Shown here one piece after another: positions 18,008 through 28,215 of a DNA stretch of 36,605 nucleotides. The stretch spans positions 1 to 36,605 of the forward strand of contig CAIMSP010000014.1 of the NCBI GenBank assembly GCA_903844215.1, in the 5' to 3' direction. The position numbers were made by a program, and so were the translations under genes. This stretch comes from an uncultured beta proteobacterium. GTDB taxonomy: Bacteria > Pseudomonadota > Gammaproteobacteria > Burkholderiales > Burkholderiaceae_C. Under the pieces are notes generated by a model, which searched no databases, was not told the DNA's origin, and saw nothing but the letters and a program-made list of their open reading frames with translations. How positions within the stretch are numbered: position 1 is the stretch's first letter; every line of letters begins with the position of its first letter.

Positions 18008-18729
18008 CAGTCGTTGGCGCGCAGCGAGCGCTCGCCTGGGGCCGCATCGATTGGCAGGGCAGCCCAGACAAAGGGCGCGATCAAGCCAAGGCGAGTCGCT
18101 TCGAACACGGCCTCGCTCTTGGAGTGCACGCAAAGTTTTGCATACAGATTCTTGATGTGCGACTGGATGGTGTGCACTGTGACCGCTTGCAGGGCGGCAA
18201 TTTCGGCGTAGGAAAAACCGCGCGCAATCAGCGCCAAAACCTCTTGCTCGCGCGCTGACAACAGGGTCGGCGCCAGCACCGACGGCTGCGGCTTGCGCAT
18301 CACGGTGCTGGCGTATTTGGCCAGCACCTTGCGCGCGATCATCGGCGATATCGGTGACGCGCCGTCGCGCATATCCAGAATCGAGCGTGCAATGTCATCC
18401 GGCGCCGAGTCCTTGTGCAGGTAGCCCAAAGCGCCGGCTTCGATACTCGCCAGCACGTTGCTTTCATCGCCGAACCACGATATCACGATGGCCTCGCAGC
18501 GCGGATGCAGGTGGATCGCGTAGCGAATCACCTCCAAGCCACTGCCATCGGGCAGACCCAGATCGGTCAGCAAGGCGTCGATGGCGTTGTCATCATCGTC
18601 CAGCCAGGCGCGCGCCTCGGCGACCGTGCCCAGGCTTGCGGCGAGTGTCAATTCGGGGCAGCGCGCAACGCTGGCCGAAAAAATCTCGCGCATCTGCGCA
18701 TCGTCTTCGACTATGAGTACACGCCACAC
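18007..18729 (-). CDS. LuxR-family (NarL type) response regulator
   Basis: A protein of 240 residues. The receiver domain begins with WRVLIVEDD (acidic pocket at 9-10), has phosphoacceptor Asp56 in LLTDLGLP and Lys106 in GYLHKDS; a C-terminal LuxR helix-turn-helix spans about 156-218 (LLSAREQEVLALIARGFSYA, then VTVHTIQSHIKNLYAKL). The upstream frame is open to 18894, but I choose the GTG at 18729 because GAGGTG lies 6 nt upstream and receivers normally start right before this strand; an ATG at 18795 is the alternative. It is coupled to the kinase by a TGATG overlap and is divergent from the lipoprotein gene, a plausible target. Confidence 0.9.
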   Translation of the reverse strand: MWRVLIVEDDAQMREIFSASVARCPELTLAASLGTVAEARAWLDDDDNAIDALLTDLGLPDGSGLEVIRYAIHLHPRCEAIVISWFGDESNVLASIEAGALGYLHKDSAPDDIARSILDMRDGASPISPMIARKVLAKYASTVMRKPQPSVLAPTLLSAREQEVLALIARGFSYAEIAALQAVTVHTIQSHIKNLYAKLCVHSKSEAVFEATRLGLIAPFVWAALPIDAAPGERSLRAND

Positions 18730-18790
18730 TTGTTTCACCTCATCACTTTGATAATCGATTGAGCATACAGGTACCAGCTTGTGGTTTCGC

Positions 18791-18804
18791 CCCATATCTA
18801 TGGG
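18791..18804. promoter_or_regulatory. Inverted repeat in the regulator-lipoprotein intergenic region
   Basis: CCCATA-TC-TATGGG, a 6-bp perfect inverted repeat with a 2-nt centre, lies 61 nt upstream of the regulator start and 101 nt upstream of the lipoprotein ATG. NarL/LuxR regulators often bind short inverted heptamers with 2-nt spacing, so it is a candidate operator. No convincing -35/-10 pair is visible for either gene in 18730-18905. Purely inferential. Confidence 0.35.
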
Positions 18805-18905
18805 ATGGTGCAGTTTCTTCAGCCGCCCTACATTTTCCAGGCGAGCACAGGAAAGACGCTGACGCGTCCGAGGTTCGACCGACCCACAACCCAACTGGAT
18901 ACATC

Positions 18906-21299
18906 ATGAAACTTCAACGACTTGTTCTTTTCATTGCAAGTGCAGGACTCTTGACACTCTACGGCTGCGGGGGTGGAGACAGCAGTTCGCCGGCGCCTGC
19001 GCCCGTGCCCGTGCCCGTGATCACCACGACCGACGTCGCCATCACGGTGGTCGACGGACCGATTCAAAACGCCACCGTTTGCCTGGACATCAACGGCAAT
19101 GGCCTGTGCGACGCCGGCGAGCCCAGCGCCAAGACCGATGCCACTGGCAAGGTCACCCTTACAGTGGAAAAGGCCGACGCCGGTAAGTACGCCGTGCTGG
19201 CCGTGGTCGGCACCGATGCGGTGGACGCCGACACCGGCAAGGTTCCCGTGCCCTTCACACTCTCGGCACCGGCCGACGCGGTCGCGGTCGTGAGCCCGCT
19301 CACGACGCTGGTGCAACAAACGATAGCCAGCACCGGCGCGAGCACCGCCGACGCTGCCGCCGCCGTGCAAGCCACCACCGGCATCACGGTATCGCTGTTT
19401 CAGGACTTCACCAAGGTGGCAGCCCCCTCCGACGGCAGCATGAGCGCCGCCACCGTGGCGCGCATGGTGGTGGTGACCACTCAGCAGCAGACCACGGCCC
19501 TGGGCAGTGGCGTCGTGGGGTCCGCCGCCACCGGTGGCGCCAAAATCACGCAGGCCGATCTGGACAGCGTCATCCAGAAAAAACTGCTCGAACTCTTGCC
19601 CGACCTGGTGACGGCGCTGCGCGACCCGGCGGTGCAAGCGGCGGCCACACCGAAGGCCAAGGAAGATTTGTTGGCGGCAGCCGCCACCACGCTGGTGAGC
19701 AGTTCGGGCCTGACGGCCGCTGCCATGCCCACGCTCGTAGCCATCAACACCCAGGCTGCGAGTACCAGCCCCGTGCCCGCAGTCACGCCGGTGGCCAGCG
19801 CCAACCTCCCCAGTTTGTCCTTCAACTCGGCGTCCAGCTGGGCGCTGCGCGTGATGACCAGCACCGCGCTGGAAAACACGCCTGCCGCCGACGGCAGCGT
19901 GAAGTACCGCGAACTGCACAGCGCCCAATCTTTCGGCGGATCGCCCAGTAGCTGGGGCCATGGCAGCAGCGCCAACCGCGGATCTGACCTGCACTGGAAT
20001 GGCACGGCCTGGGCGGCGTGCGCCATCAATTCTGAAAATACCAGCATCCGCGACGCCAAGGGTCACAGCACCTACAACTATTGCGACAAACTTGAGACCG
20101 GCACCAGCAACCGCGCGACCTTTGACGTGGCGGGCCGCAAGATGATCGATGTGTACAACGAGATCGTCGCGGCCGGCTACACCAATCTGAGCATCACTGC
20201 AGCCGACACGGTGCTCGGCGCCGCCACCTTCCCCACTGGCTCCAACCTGATTTACCAAAACAGCGCCGCATTGACTGCAGCCATGGGCTATTACCCCGGC
20301 ACTGGAAACCTGCTAACGCAATACAGCGCAGCAGTCTCGGCTGGCGGTGTTGCCAGCACGCAAGCCGCCACGGCGGGCTGCAACTCGACCGAATGGAAGA
20401 CCAGCAGCGTGACCAACAGCACCACCTTGGAAAGCATGATCGCCAGCATGACCGGGACGCCCTGCGTCTTCGGGCAAGGCAGCTTCAAATACCAGGCTGC
20501 CGGCAGCGCCACCAGCACCACCTACACCAGCCCCGACGCAGCCGATGAAGCCTGGGCCAACAGCACCGTGGGCATCGCCACGATAGGGACGGCGCCGGTC
20601 GGCACGGGTTTGGCGCCCGGCTTTTACAGCGGCAACACCAAACTGCGCGTGGCCTTCAAGGGCACGGGCGCCAACCCCGTCACCTACTACGCCTGCAAGG
20701 AGCGCTTCAACACCGGCGCAGCGCGAAATTGCACGGTCATCGGCACGGGCAGCTACACGATTGCGAGCTTGGGCGATGCACGCGTGCTGACACTGAACAA
20801 TACGCCGGTGCAGATGGCGCCGCTGAGCTACGCCAAGGTGTTTGTGGAGCGCGGCGGACTGGTCTATTCGGGCTACCAAAACAAACCTTTTGTCTACAAC
20901 AGCGCGCGGCTCGATCTGACGGGTTTGAATGCCCTGTTCAGCCAGCTCGGTTTGCCCGCCGTCGACGCCAGCACCGATACGCCGGTAGTTCTTTCCCAAG
21001 CCTCTTACGCCGGCAACTACAGCGGCAGCTTCTCGGGGTCAGATAGCGGAACGTTCTCGGTCTCGCTCAACCCAGCAGGGATCAGCACTTGCTCGGGTAC
21101 TTCGGCGCTGAAAGGTGCATTCACCTGTAGCATGACTTTGACACCCTCATCGTCCAAGCCAACCCAAGCGAGCATCAGCCTTGGGGTCGCTGCTACCGGC
21201 GCCGTGTTCTCCAGCGCGGTGGATTTCACCACCGGCATCGTGAGCGGAACCTGGGTCAACGGATTGGCCAGCGGCACTTTAACTGGCAACAGGCTTTAG
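18906..21299 (+). CDS. Large secreted lipoprotein of unknown function
   Basis: A protein of 797 residues. A type II signal peptide (MKLQRLVLFIASAGLLTLYG, lipobox LYG-C with Cys21) is followed by a Gly/Ser/Pro linker with no acidic residue right at +2, suggesting outer-membrane sorting. Residues 61-72 (DINGNGLCDAGE) form an EF-hand or dockerin-like calcium loop flanked by Cys59 and Cys68, within a beta domain of about 100 residues. Next come an Ala/Thr-rich helical-looking region and a long Ser/Thr/Gly-rich part with several Cys (for example TAGCNS, GTPCVFG, YYACKERF and RNCTV). The C-terminal 100 residues (YAGNYSGSFSGSDSGTFSV, ending GTWVNGLASGTLTGN) look like a separate beta domain. I do not recognise the family. 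The ATG at 18906 is chosen because it begins the signal peptide. A strong terminator follows. Confidence 0.85.
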   Translation: MKLQRLVLFIASAGLLTLYGCGGGDSSSPAPAPVPVPVITTTDVAITVVDGPIQNATVCLDINGNGLCDAGEPSAKTDATGKVTLTVEKADAGKYAVLAVVGTDAVDADTGKVPVPFTLSAPADAVAVVSPLTTLVQQTIASTGASTADAAAAVQATTGITVSLFQDFTKVAAPSDGSMSAATVARMVVVTTQQQTTALGSGVVGSAATGGAKITQADLDSVIQKKLLELLPDLVTALRDPAVQAAATPKAKEDLLAAAATTLVSSSGLTAAAMPTLVAINTQAASTSPVPAVTPVASANLPSLSFNSASSWALRVMTSTALENTPAADGSVKYRELHSAQSFGGSPSSWGHGSSANRGSDLHWNGTAWAACAINSENTSIRDAKGHSTYNYCDKLETGTSNRATFDVAGRKMIDVYNEIVAAGYTNLSITAADTVLGAATFPTGSNLIYQNSAALTAAMGYYPGTGNLLTQYSAAVSAGGVASTQAATAGCNSTEWKTSSVTNSTTLESMIASMTGTPCVFGQGSFKYQAAGSATSTTYTSPDAADEAWANSTVGIATIGTAPVGTGLAPGFYSGNTKLRVAFKGTGANPVTYYACKERFNTGAARNCTVIGTGSYTIASLGDARVLTLNNTPVQMAPLSYAKVFVERGGLVYSGYQNKPFVYNSARLDLTGLNALFSQLGLPAVDASTDTPVVLSQASYAGNYSGSFSGSDSGTFSVSLNPAGISTCSGTSALKGAFTCSMTLTPSSSKPTQASISLGVAATGAVFSSAVDFTTGIVSGTWVNGLASGTLTGNRL

Positions 21300-21346
21300 C
21301 CAGCTACTGACGCTGCCAAGCTTTCAGTCCTTGGCATTCACTTTCC

Positions 21347-21384
21347 ATGCCTCGCCGACGGTCCCGTCGGCGAGGCATTTTTTT
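21347..21384 (+). terminator. Strong intrinsic terminator after the lipoprotein gene
   Basis: A 32-nt near-perfect inverted repeat: arms ATGCCTCGCCGACGG and CCGTCGGCGAGGCAT with only TC at the centre (the working loop would be larger), followed by seven T (21378-21384). It ends plus-strand transcription 48 nt after the lipoprotein stop codon. The minus-strand side has no T run, so it is one-directional. The surrounding stretch 21300-21454 holds nothing else. Confidence 0.95.
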
Positions 21385-21454
21385 GGCGGCGACCAAGCCG
21401 CTGCACCGCGCCAAGGCCGAGCTTGCCACGCCCCAACCGGCGGGCCCGCGTCCC

Positions 21455-23110
21455 TCAGGGCGCAATGGCCTTCTTGAGGGCGCGCGCCAGCGGCAGCGGC
21501 AGCTTGGCAAGCGACTGCAGCAGGTGCGGCAGCACGCGCAGCTTCAAGCCGGCCAGGCTGGGCGGGACGATGGCCTCGATCAGGTGCGGCCCCGGCGTGC
21601 GCAGTGCGTGCTCGAAGGCCAGCAGAAATTCCTCAGTGGTGGTGGCGCGCCGCGAGGCCACGCCCATGCCTTGCGCGAGTCGCACGAAATCGATCGCCGG
21701 ATTCTTCAAATCGAGCTGGGCCCGCGCCTTGTCGCTGCTGCCGAGCGCCCCCACGCGCCGCAGCTCGACATTCAGCACGGCGTAGCAGCGGTTGTTGAAG
21801 ATGATGGAGATGACGTCGAGCTGCTCGCGCGCCATGGTCCACAACGCCTGGATGGTGTACATGGCCGAGCCGTCACCGACCAGCGCAATCACCTTGCGCT
21901 GCGGGCAGGCGATGGCCGCGCCCACGGCGTTGGGCAGACCGAAGCCGATCGAGCCGCCGGTGAGCGCGAGCAGGTCGTGGCGCGGCGCGCCCGCCGTGTA
22001 CATCGACAACATGAGCCCCGAGGTGATGGCCTCGTCCACGATGATGGCGTGCTCGGGCAGCAGTTCGCCGATGGCCTTGCACACCTTGTCGGCGGTGAAT
22101 TTGCCGCGTGGACGTCCCGGGCGTTGGGGCGATTGCAGCACCGGCGCCGACTGTTCCGCACCGACGGCTTTTGACAGCTTGCCCAGACTGGCTTGCACGT
22201 CCTGCGTGAACCATGCGAGGGTGTGCAACTGGCAACCCTGCGGCACCAGATAGCTCTTCTTGCCAGGGTAGGCGAAGAACGACACCGGTGCCTTGGCATC
22301 GACCAGAATGAGGTGATCCAGGCCCGTCAACTGCACCGAGGCCAGTTCCGCCAGGTAGGCAATGCGCTCGACCGGCGGCAGGCCCGCACCGCGCTCGAGT
22401 CGCGTCGGCAAGCACTCGGCAAACAGTTTGGCTCCGGTCTTGGCCGCGATGCGCGCCACGGCCAGCAGCGCCGGTGCGCGCAGCGCCCGGCCACCGAGCA
22501 GGATCGCCTTCTTGCCTTCACCCTGCAGCGCGAGGGCGATGGCGGCCACGCTGGCGTCGTCGGCTGCAGGCGGCGCAGTGCTGGTTGGCAAGGCCACGGG
22601 CGATGCCCCTTCGCCCCACGACACGTCGGCCGGCAGGATCAGCGTGGCCACCTGGCCGGGCGGGCCCATGGCGGCAGCGATGGCCTCGGCGGCGTCCTGG
22701 CACAGCGTGCTCGTGCTCTGGGAAGTGCGCACCCAGGACGACACATTGCGCGCCACGGTCTCGATGTCGGACTGCAGCTGGGCGTCGTACTTCACATGGT
22801 GCGTGGCGTGGTCGCCGACGATGTTGAGCACGGGCACACGGCCCTTGCGCGCATTGTGCAGATTCGCCATGCCATTGCCCAGGCCGCAACCCAGGTGCAG
22901 CAGCGTGGCGGCGGGCTTGTCGGCCATGCGCGCGTAGCCGTCGGCCGCGCCGGTGGCGACGCCTTCGAACAAGGCGAGCACGGCGCGCATCTCGGGCACG
23001 GTGTCGAGCGCCGCCACGAAGTGCATCTCGGAGGTGCCGGGGTTGGTGAAGCAGGTGGTGATGCCGGCATCAACCAGGGTTTTAATCAGGGCATGGGCGC
23101 CATTGGACAT
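21455..23110 (-). CDS. Thiamine-diphosphate enzyme (acetolactate-synthase/benzoylformate-decarboxylase-like)
   Basis: A protein of 551 residues with the three-domain ThDP fold. The catalytic Glu49 lies in LALFEGVATGAADGYARM, a central domain with KAILLGGRAL follows, and the C-terminal cofactor motif is GDGSAMYTIQALWTMAREQL...IIFNN. Family members either condense or decarboxylate 2-keto acids. It lacks ilvH nearby and diverges from biosynthetic IlvB, so a catabolic decarboxylase or lyase is more likely; the substrate is unknown. The ATG is fixed by GGAGG 4 nt upstream. It follows the flavoprotein gene by 31 nt, so the two are probably one operon. Confidence 0.85.
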   Translation of the reverse strand: MSNGAHALIKTLVDAGITTCFTNPGTSEMHFVAALDTVPEMRAVLALFEGVATGAADGYARMADKPAATLLHLGCGLGNGMANLHNARKGRVPVLNIVGDHATHHVKYDAQLQSDIETVARNVSSWVRTSQSTSTLCQDAAEAIAAAMGPPGQVATLILPADVSWGEGASPVALPTSTAPPAADDASVAAIALALQGEGKKAILLGGRALRAPALLAVARIAAKTGAKLFAECLPTRLERGAGLPPVERIAYLAELASVQLTGLDHLILVDAKAPVSFFAYPGKKSYLVPQGCQLHTLAWFTQDVQASLGKLSKAVGAEQSAPVLQSPQRPGRPRGKFTADKVCKAIGELLPEHAIIVDEAITSGLMLSMYTAGAPRHDLLALTGGSIGFGLPNAVGAAIACPQRKVIALVGDGSAMYTIQALWTMAREQLDVISIIFNNRCYAVLNVELRRVGALGSSDKARAQLDLKNPAIDFVRLAQGMGVASRRATTTEEFLLAFEHALRTPGPHLIEAIVPPSLAGLKLRVLPHLLQSLAKLPLPLARALKKAIAP

Positions 23111-23141
23111 GGGGGCCTCCTTGTTTTGTTGGGTGTCGATG

Positions 23142-24755
23142 TCAGAGGCCGCGACCGGTTTGAATAGAGCGTGCGGCCGAGCGCGCCGTCAGGATGCAGC
23201 CGGGCAGGAAGGTGCCTTCGAGGGAACGCTTGCCGCAGGCGCCGCCGCCGCCAAAGCCGGCCGCCTCGCCCACGCAGTACAGGCCATCGATGGCCTGCCC
23301 GTTCGCATCCAGCACCCGGCTTTGCAAGTCGGTCTGCAGGCCGCCCAGACTCTTGCGCGTGATGAGCTGCGTCTGTATCGCCATGAAGGGACCGGCGCCG
23401 CGCGCCTGCAGGGGCGCCGGTTTGCAGGTGCGCAGCCGGTCCGGGCCCCAATGGCGCGCGTGCTCGATGCGGCGCAGTTGCTCGTCGTTGTGCAGCTTGT
23501 TGCCCAAGGCAAAGTTGGCATCGAAGGCATCGGCCGTTTGCTGCAGCACCTCGGCGCGCACCTCGTTGCTGCCGGCCAGCGCATTCATCTTGGAGGCCAG
23601 TCCGGCCAGCGTGTCGTCCACCAGAAAGTGCGGGCTCTCGGCCAGCATCTGCTTGACCAGGCGGTGGTTGCCCAAGAGCGTCTCTTTCAGGAACATCAGC
23701 AACTGCTGGTCGCGGATGCGCGGGTTGTGTTCGGCTCCCGACAGGGCCAGCTCCTTGCTCGCGATGCGCCAGTTCAGCAGGTGCCAGACATAGGGCTTTT
23801 CCTGGGCCGCGACGCGCTGGCAGAGCGCGTGCGTGTCAAAGCCCACGACCAGGGGTTCGGGCCCGATGCGTTCGCCTCGGTGGTTCAACCACAGCGCCGA
23901 TTTGCAGGGAATGAGCGACAGCCCATGGCCGGCAAAGTGCGGCTTGGGGTGCGGCACGCCAGCGGCGTAGTTCCACATTTCGCCGGCATGCGTGATCTGT
24001 CCGCCCAGGCCTGCGGCCAGGTGGTGCAGCTTGCCGTTGGCATAGGGGTGGGCGCCGTTGAGCATGGCCTGCGGCATCGGACGCTGCTTGACCCAATTGG
24101 CGCGGGTTTCTTCCAAGCTGCCGTTGATGCCGCCCATGGCCAGCACCACCACCTCGGCGCGCAACTGGACGCTCTTGCCGGTGGCGTGATCGATGGCGCT
24201 GGCACCCGTCACGGCGCCGTCGGTTGACTCCAGCGCCAGCACCTCGTGCTGGTGCAGCAGCGTCAGGCGCTGGCCCTTGTCGGCCGCGTGCATGCGTTCG
24301 ATCATGCGCTGCGTGAGCCGCTGCGACGTGCCCCAGACCACGTGGTAGCGCGGCAAGCTGTTGCCGTTGCCCTGCAGGCCGCGCTCCACCCAGTTCACCG
24401 CCGGCATGAAGGACAGGCCGCTCTCGATCAGCCAGTCGTACACCTGAGTGCGCGAGTTCTCCACGTAGTACTTGGCCCACTGGCGCGGCAGCACGTCGGC
24501 CGCGTCCAACTCGCCAAAGCGCAACCAGTCGCGCAGCGCGATCTCGGGTGAGTCCTTGAGCTTCATGCGCCGCTGCAAGGGCGTGTCCACCAGCGCCATG
24601 CCGCCAAACGCCCATAAGGCCAGTCCGCCCAATCGAGCCGGCGTGTCGCGGTCCACCAGGGTCACGCTTTGGCCCGCGCGCAGACACTCGATGGCCGTCA
24701 CGATACCGGCCAGGCCGCCACCCACCACCAGCACGTCGGATTGAAATGTCGTCAT
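23142..24755 (-). CDS. FAD-binding dehydrogenase (3-ketosteroid dehydrogenase/fumarate reductase fold)
   Basis: A protein of 537 residues. The N-terminal FAD site is DVLVVGGGLAG (residues 7-17) and a second flavin motif near the C-terminus is GLYCVGEAAGFGGGG. GGLALWAFGGMALVDTPLQR, LPRQWAKYYVE and GNGNSLPRYHVVWGT match my memory of a family annotated only as putative FAD-binding dehydrogenase (PRK12834-like), related to KstD and fumarate reductase flavoproteins. It probably oxidises or reduces a C-C bond in a catabolic route with the ThDP enzyme downstream. The substrate is unknown and the membership rests on memory. Confidence 0.85.
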   Translation of the reverse strand: MTTFQSDVLVVGGGLAGIVTAIECLRAGQSVTLVDRDTPARLGGLALWAFGGMALVDTPLQRRMKLKDSPEIALRDWLRFGELDAADVLPRQWAKYYVENSRTQVYDWLIESGLSFMPAVNWVERGLQGNGNSLPRYHVVWGTSQRLTQRMIERMHAADKGQRLTLLHQHEVLALESTDGAVTGASAIDHATGKSVQLRAEVVVLAMGGINGSLEETRANWVKQRPMPQAMLNGAHPYANGKLHHLAAGLGGQITHAGEMWNYAAGVPHPKPHFAGHGLSLIPCKSALWLNHRGERIGPEPLVVGFDTHALCQRVAAQEKPYVWHLLNWRIASKELALSGAEHNPRIRDQQLLMFLKETLLGNHRLVKQMLAESPHFLVDDTLAGLASKMNALAGSNEVRAEVLQQTADAFDANFALGNKLHNDEQLRRIEHARHWGPDRLRTCKPAPLQARGAGPFMAIQTQLITRKSLGGLQTDLQSRVLDANGQAIDGLYCVGEAAGFGGGGACGKRSLEGTFLPGCILTARSAARSIQTGRGL

Positions 24756-24832
24756 GGCGCATCCTTCACGTGAGAATCAGTCAAGAAGATCCACGGCCGC
24801 AGCGGCGCCACTTTGCCAGCGCGGCGTCAAGT

Positions 24833-25309
24833 TCAGTGGTGGTGCCCGTGCTCGCCGTGCACGTGGCCGTGCGCAATTTCTTCTTCACTGGCAGCGCGCA
24901 CGCCGGTCACGGTCAGGCTAAAGCGCAGCGTCTTGCCGGCGAAGGCGTGGTTGCCGTCGAGCAGCACCTGGTCGCCCTTGATTTTCATCACCGTGAAGGA
25001 CTGCGACTGCCCATCCTCGCCCTGCGCGCGCAACTGCCCGCCGACCTTCACGCCCGGGGGAAACTGCGACTTGGGGATGGTTTGCACCAGGCTTTCATCG
25101 CGCTCGCCGAAGGCATCCGCCGGCGCCAGTTGCAGCGTGGTCTTGAAGCCCGCCGTTTGGTCTTGCAGCGCCTCCTCGATTTTGGCGAAGGTGTTGCCGT
25201 AGCCGCCGTGCAGGTAGACCATGGGTTCGCTGCTTTCCTCCAACAGCTTGCCCGCGCCATCGAGCACCTTGTAGCTCAGCGTGACGGCAGCATTTCTTTC
25301 GATTTTCAT
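24833..25309 (-). CDS. slyD: FKBP-type peptidyl-prolyl isomerase, SlyD-like
   Basis: A protein of 158 residues. It opens with the SlyD pattern AAVTLSYKVLDGAGKLLEES, has YLHGGYGNTFAKIEEAL and AFGERDESLVQTIPKSQFP leading into the inserted chaperone flap, then DGNHAFAGKTLRFSLTV and a His-rich tail (HGHVHGEHGHHH) that should bind nickel or other metals. SlyD folds proteins and delivers nickel in hydrogenase maturation. The tail is shorter than in E. coli (196 residues) and lacks its cysteines. The frame continues upstream to 25843 antisense to grxD, but ATG 25309 is the family start. It diverges from grxD. Confidence 0.92.
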   Translation of the reverse strand: MKIERNAAVTLSYKVLDGAGKLLEESSEPMVYLHGGYGNTFAKIEEALQDQTAGFKTTLQLAPADAFGERDESLVQTIPKSQFPPGVKVGGQLRAQGEDGQSQSFTVMKIKGDQVLLDGNHAFAGKTLRFSLTVTGVRAASEEEIAHGHVHGEHGHHH

Positions 25310-25429
25310 AGGTCGTGGGTGGAGTTTGAGCGCTAGATTATCGGCGCCATTTCCGGATCTCGGTAAGGGCTTGGCCGAAGGTGAAATAATGCAGCCTATT
25401 GAATTTACCGAATCAAGGAGTTTGAAACC

Positions 25430-25750
25430 ATGAGCGACGTCCAACAACGCATCAGCGATCTCGTCAAATCCAGCAACGTCTTGCTCTTCATGAAGGGCAA
25501 CGCGGCCTTTCCGCAGTGCGGCTTTTCCGGCCGTGCCATCCAGGTGCTCAAGGCCTGCGGCGTGGAACCCAAGGACATCACGACGGTGAACGTGCTGGAA
25601 GACGACGCCATCCGTCAGGGCATCAAGGAATTCAGCAACTGGCCCACCGTGCCCCAGCTCTACGTCAAGGGCGAATTCATCGGCGGCTCGGACATCATGA
25701 TGGAGATGTACGAGTCGGGTGAGTTGCAGCAGGCGCTGAAAGCGAGCTGA
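25430..25750 (+). CDS. grxD: Monothiol glutaredoxin (Grx4 family)
   Basis: A protein of 106 residues with the signature CGFS at 30-33 and the glutathione-binding [19 protein letters not shown]. Such proteins bind a glutathione-coordinated 2Fe-2S cluster and deliver it, often with BolA. The residues before the motif (MKGNAAFPQ) vary a little from the common KGTP. AAGGAG at 25415-25420 sets the ATG. The 3' end overlaps the lytic transglycosylase gene on the other strand by 56 nt. Confidence 0.96.
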   Translation: MSDVQQRISDLVKSSNVLLFMKGNAAFPQCGFSGRAIQVLKACGVEPKDITTVNVLEDDAIRQGIKEFSNWPTVPQLYVKGEFIGGSDIMMEMYESGELQQALKAS

Positions 25751-26365
25751 ACTCCCACAACTGCCGGGCCCCCAGCACCGCCTGCGGGTAGGCCGGCTTG
25801 CCACGGCTGCCGTTGTAGCGGCCCAGGCCGAGAAACAGGTCACCGTGTTCGCGATCCAGATAGTGGCGCAGGATCACGCAGCCAAAGCGCAGATTGGTCT
25901 GCAGATGGAACAGCTTAGCGGCGTCGCCGTCGCCCAACTGCCGCGTCCAGAACGGCATGACCTGCATGTAGCCGCGCGCCCCCACGCCGGAGACGGCAAA
26001 CTTGCGGAAATTGCTTTCCACCTGGATCAGGCCCAGCACCAGCGCGGTGTCGAGTCCGGCGCGGCGCGACTCGTACCAGACGGTTTGCAGGAAATCCTTG
26101 CGCGTCTGCCAGTCGCTCTTCTTCTTTTTCAGCCGCTCGCTCATGGCGCCTAGCCAGCGCAGATAGTCCAGACGCGCCTGCGTGTTGGCAAATTCGGGAA
26201 TCGGCGGCGCCCGGTCGGCCACGGCCGAACTCAAGGCCGTGCGCACGGCATCGATCAGCGGCTCTTCGATCTGCGCGCCGGCCCATGCGGCGTTGATCGG
26301 TAGCAGCGCAGCGCTTGCGCCAGCCAGGCAAAGCAAGGCGTTTCTTCTGGAAACACCCGGGGTCT

Positions 26366-26369
<4 letters not shown>
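25695..26369 (-). CDS. Lytic transglycosylase, Slt domain
   Basis: A protein of 224 residues. The N-terminus has a twin-arginine-like signal ([18 protein letters not shown], cleavage near AWA) and the Slt domain spans about 90-215: catalytic Glu118 in IQVESNF, then [27 protein letters not shown] and LGRYNGSRG. It cleaves the glycan strands of peptidoglycan in the periplasm. The GTG start overlaps the proS stop by 4 nt (GTGA), so its translation is probably coupled to proS. The last 18 or so residues lie antisense to grxD and look unconserved. Confidence 0.9.
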
Positions 26370-28111
<1,742 letters not shown>

Positions 28112-28156
28112 GGTGCTGATCGCGGGAAGTATTTGTGGACCCGAGGGCTATGCCCC

Positions 28157-28184
28157 TTGATGCACGGCAAGCGCTGTGCATAAT
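28157..28184 (+). promoter_or_regulatory. Putative rppH promoter with an embedded inverted repeat
   Basis: TTGATG (28157-28162), 16 nt, then CATAAT (28179-28184) fits sigma-70 well. The predicted start near 28191 gives a leader of about 25 nt with GGGG at 28205-28208 before the ATG. An inverted repeat, ATGCAC-N10-GTGCAT (28160-28181), overlaps both boxes and could be an operator. The proS start lies on the other side, so it may affect both genes. Confidence 0.5.
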
Positions 28185-28215
28185 GGTCTTCAGTTAAAAG
28201 AATTGGGGTTTGATT

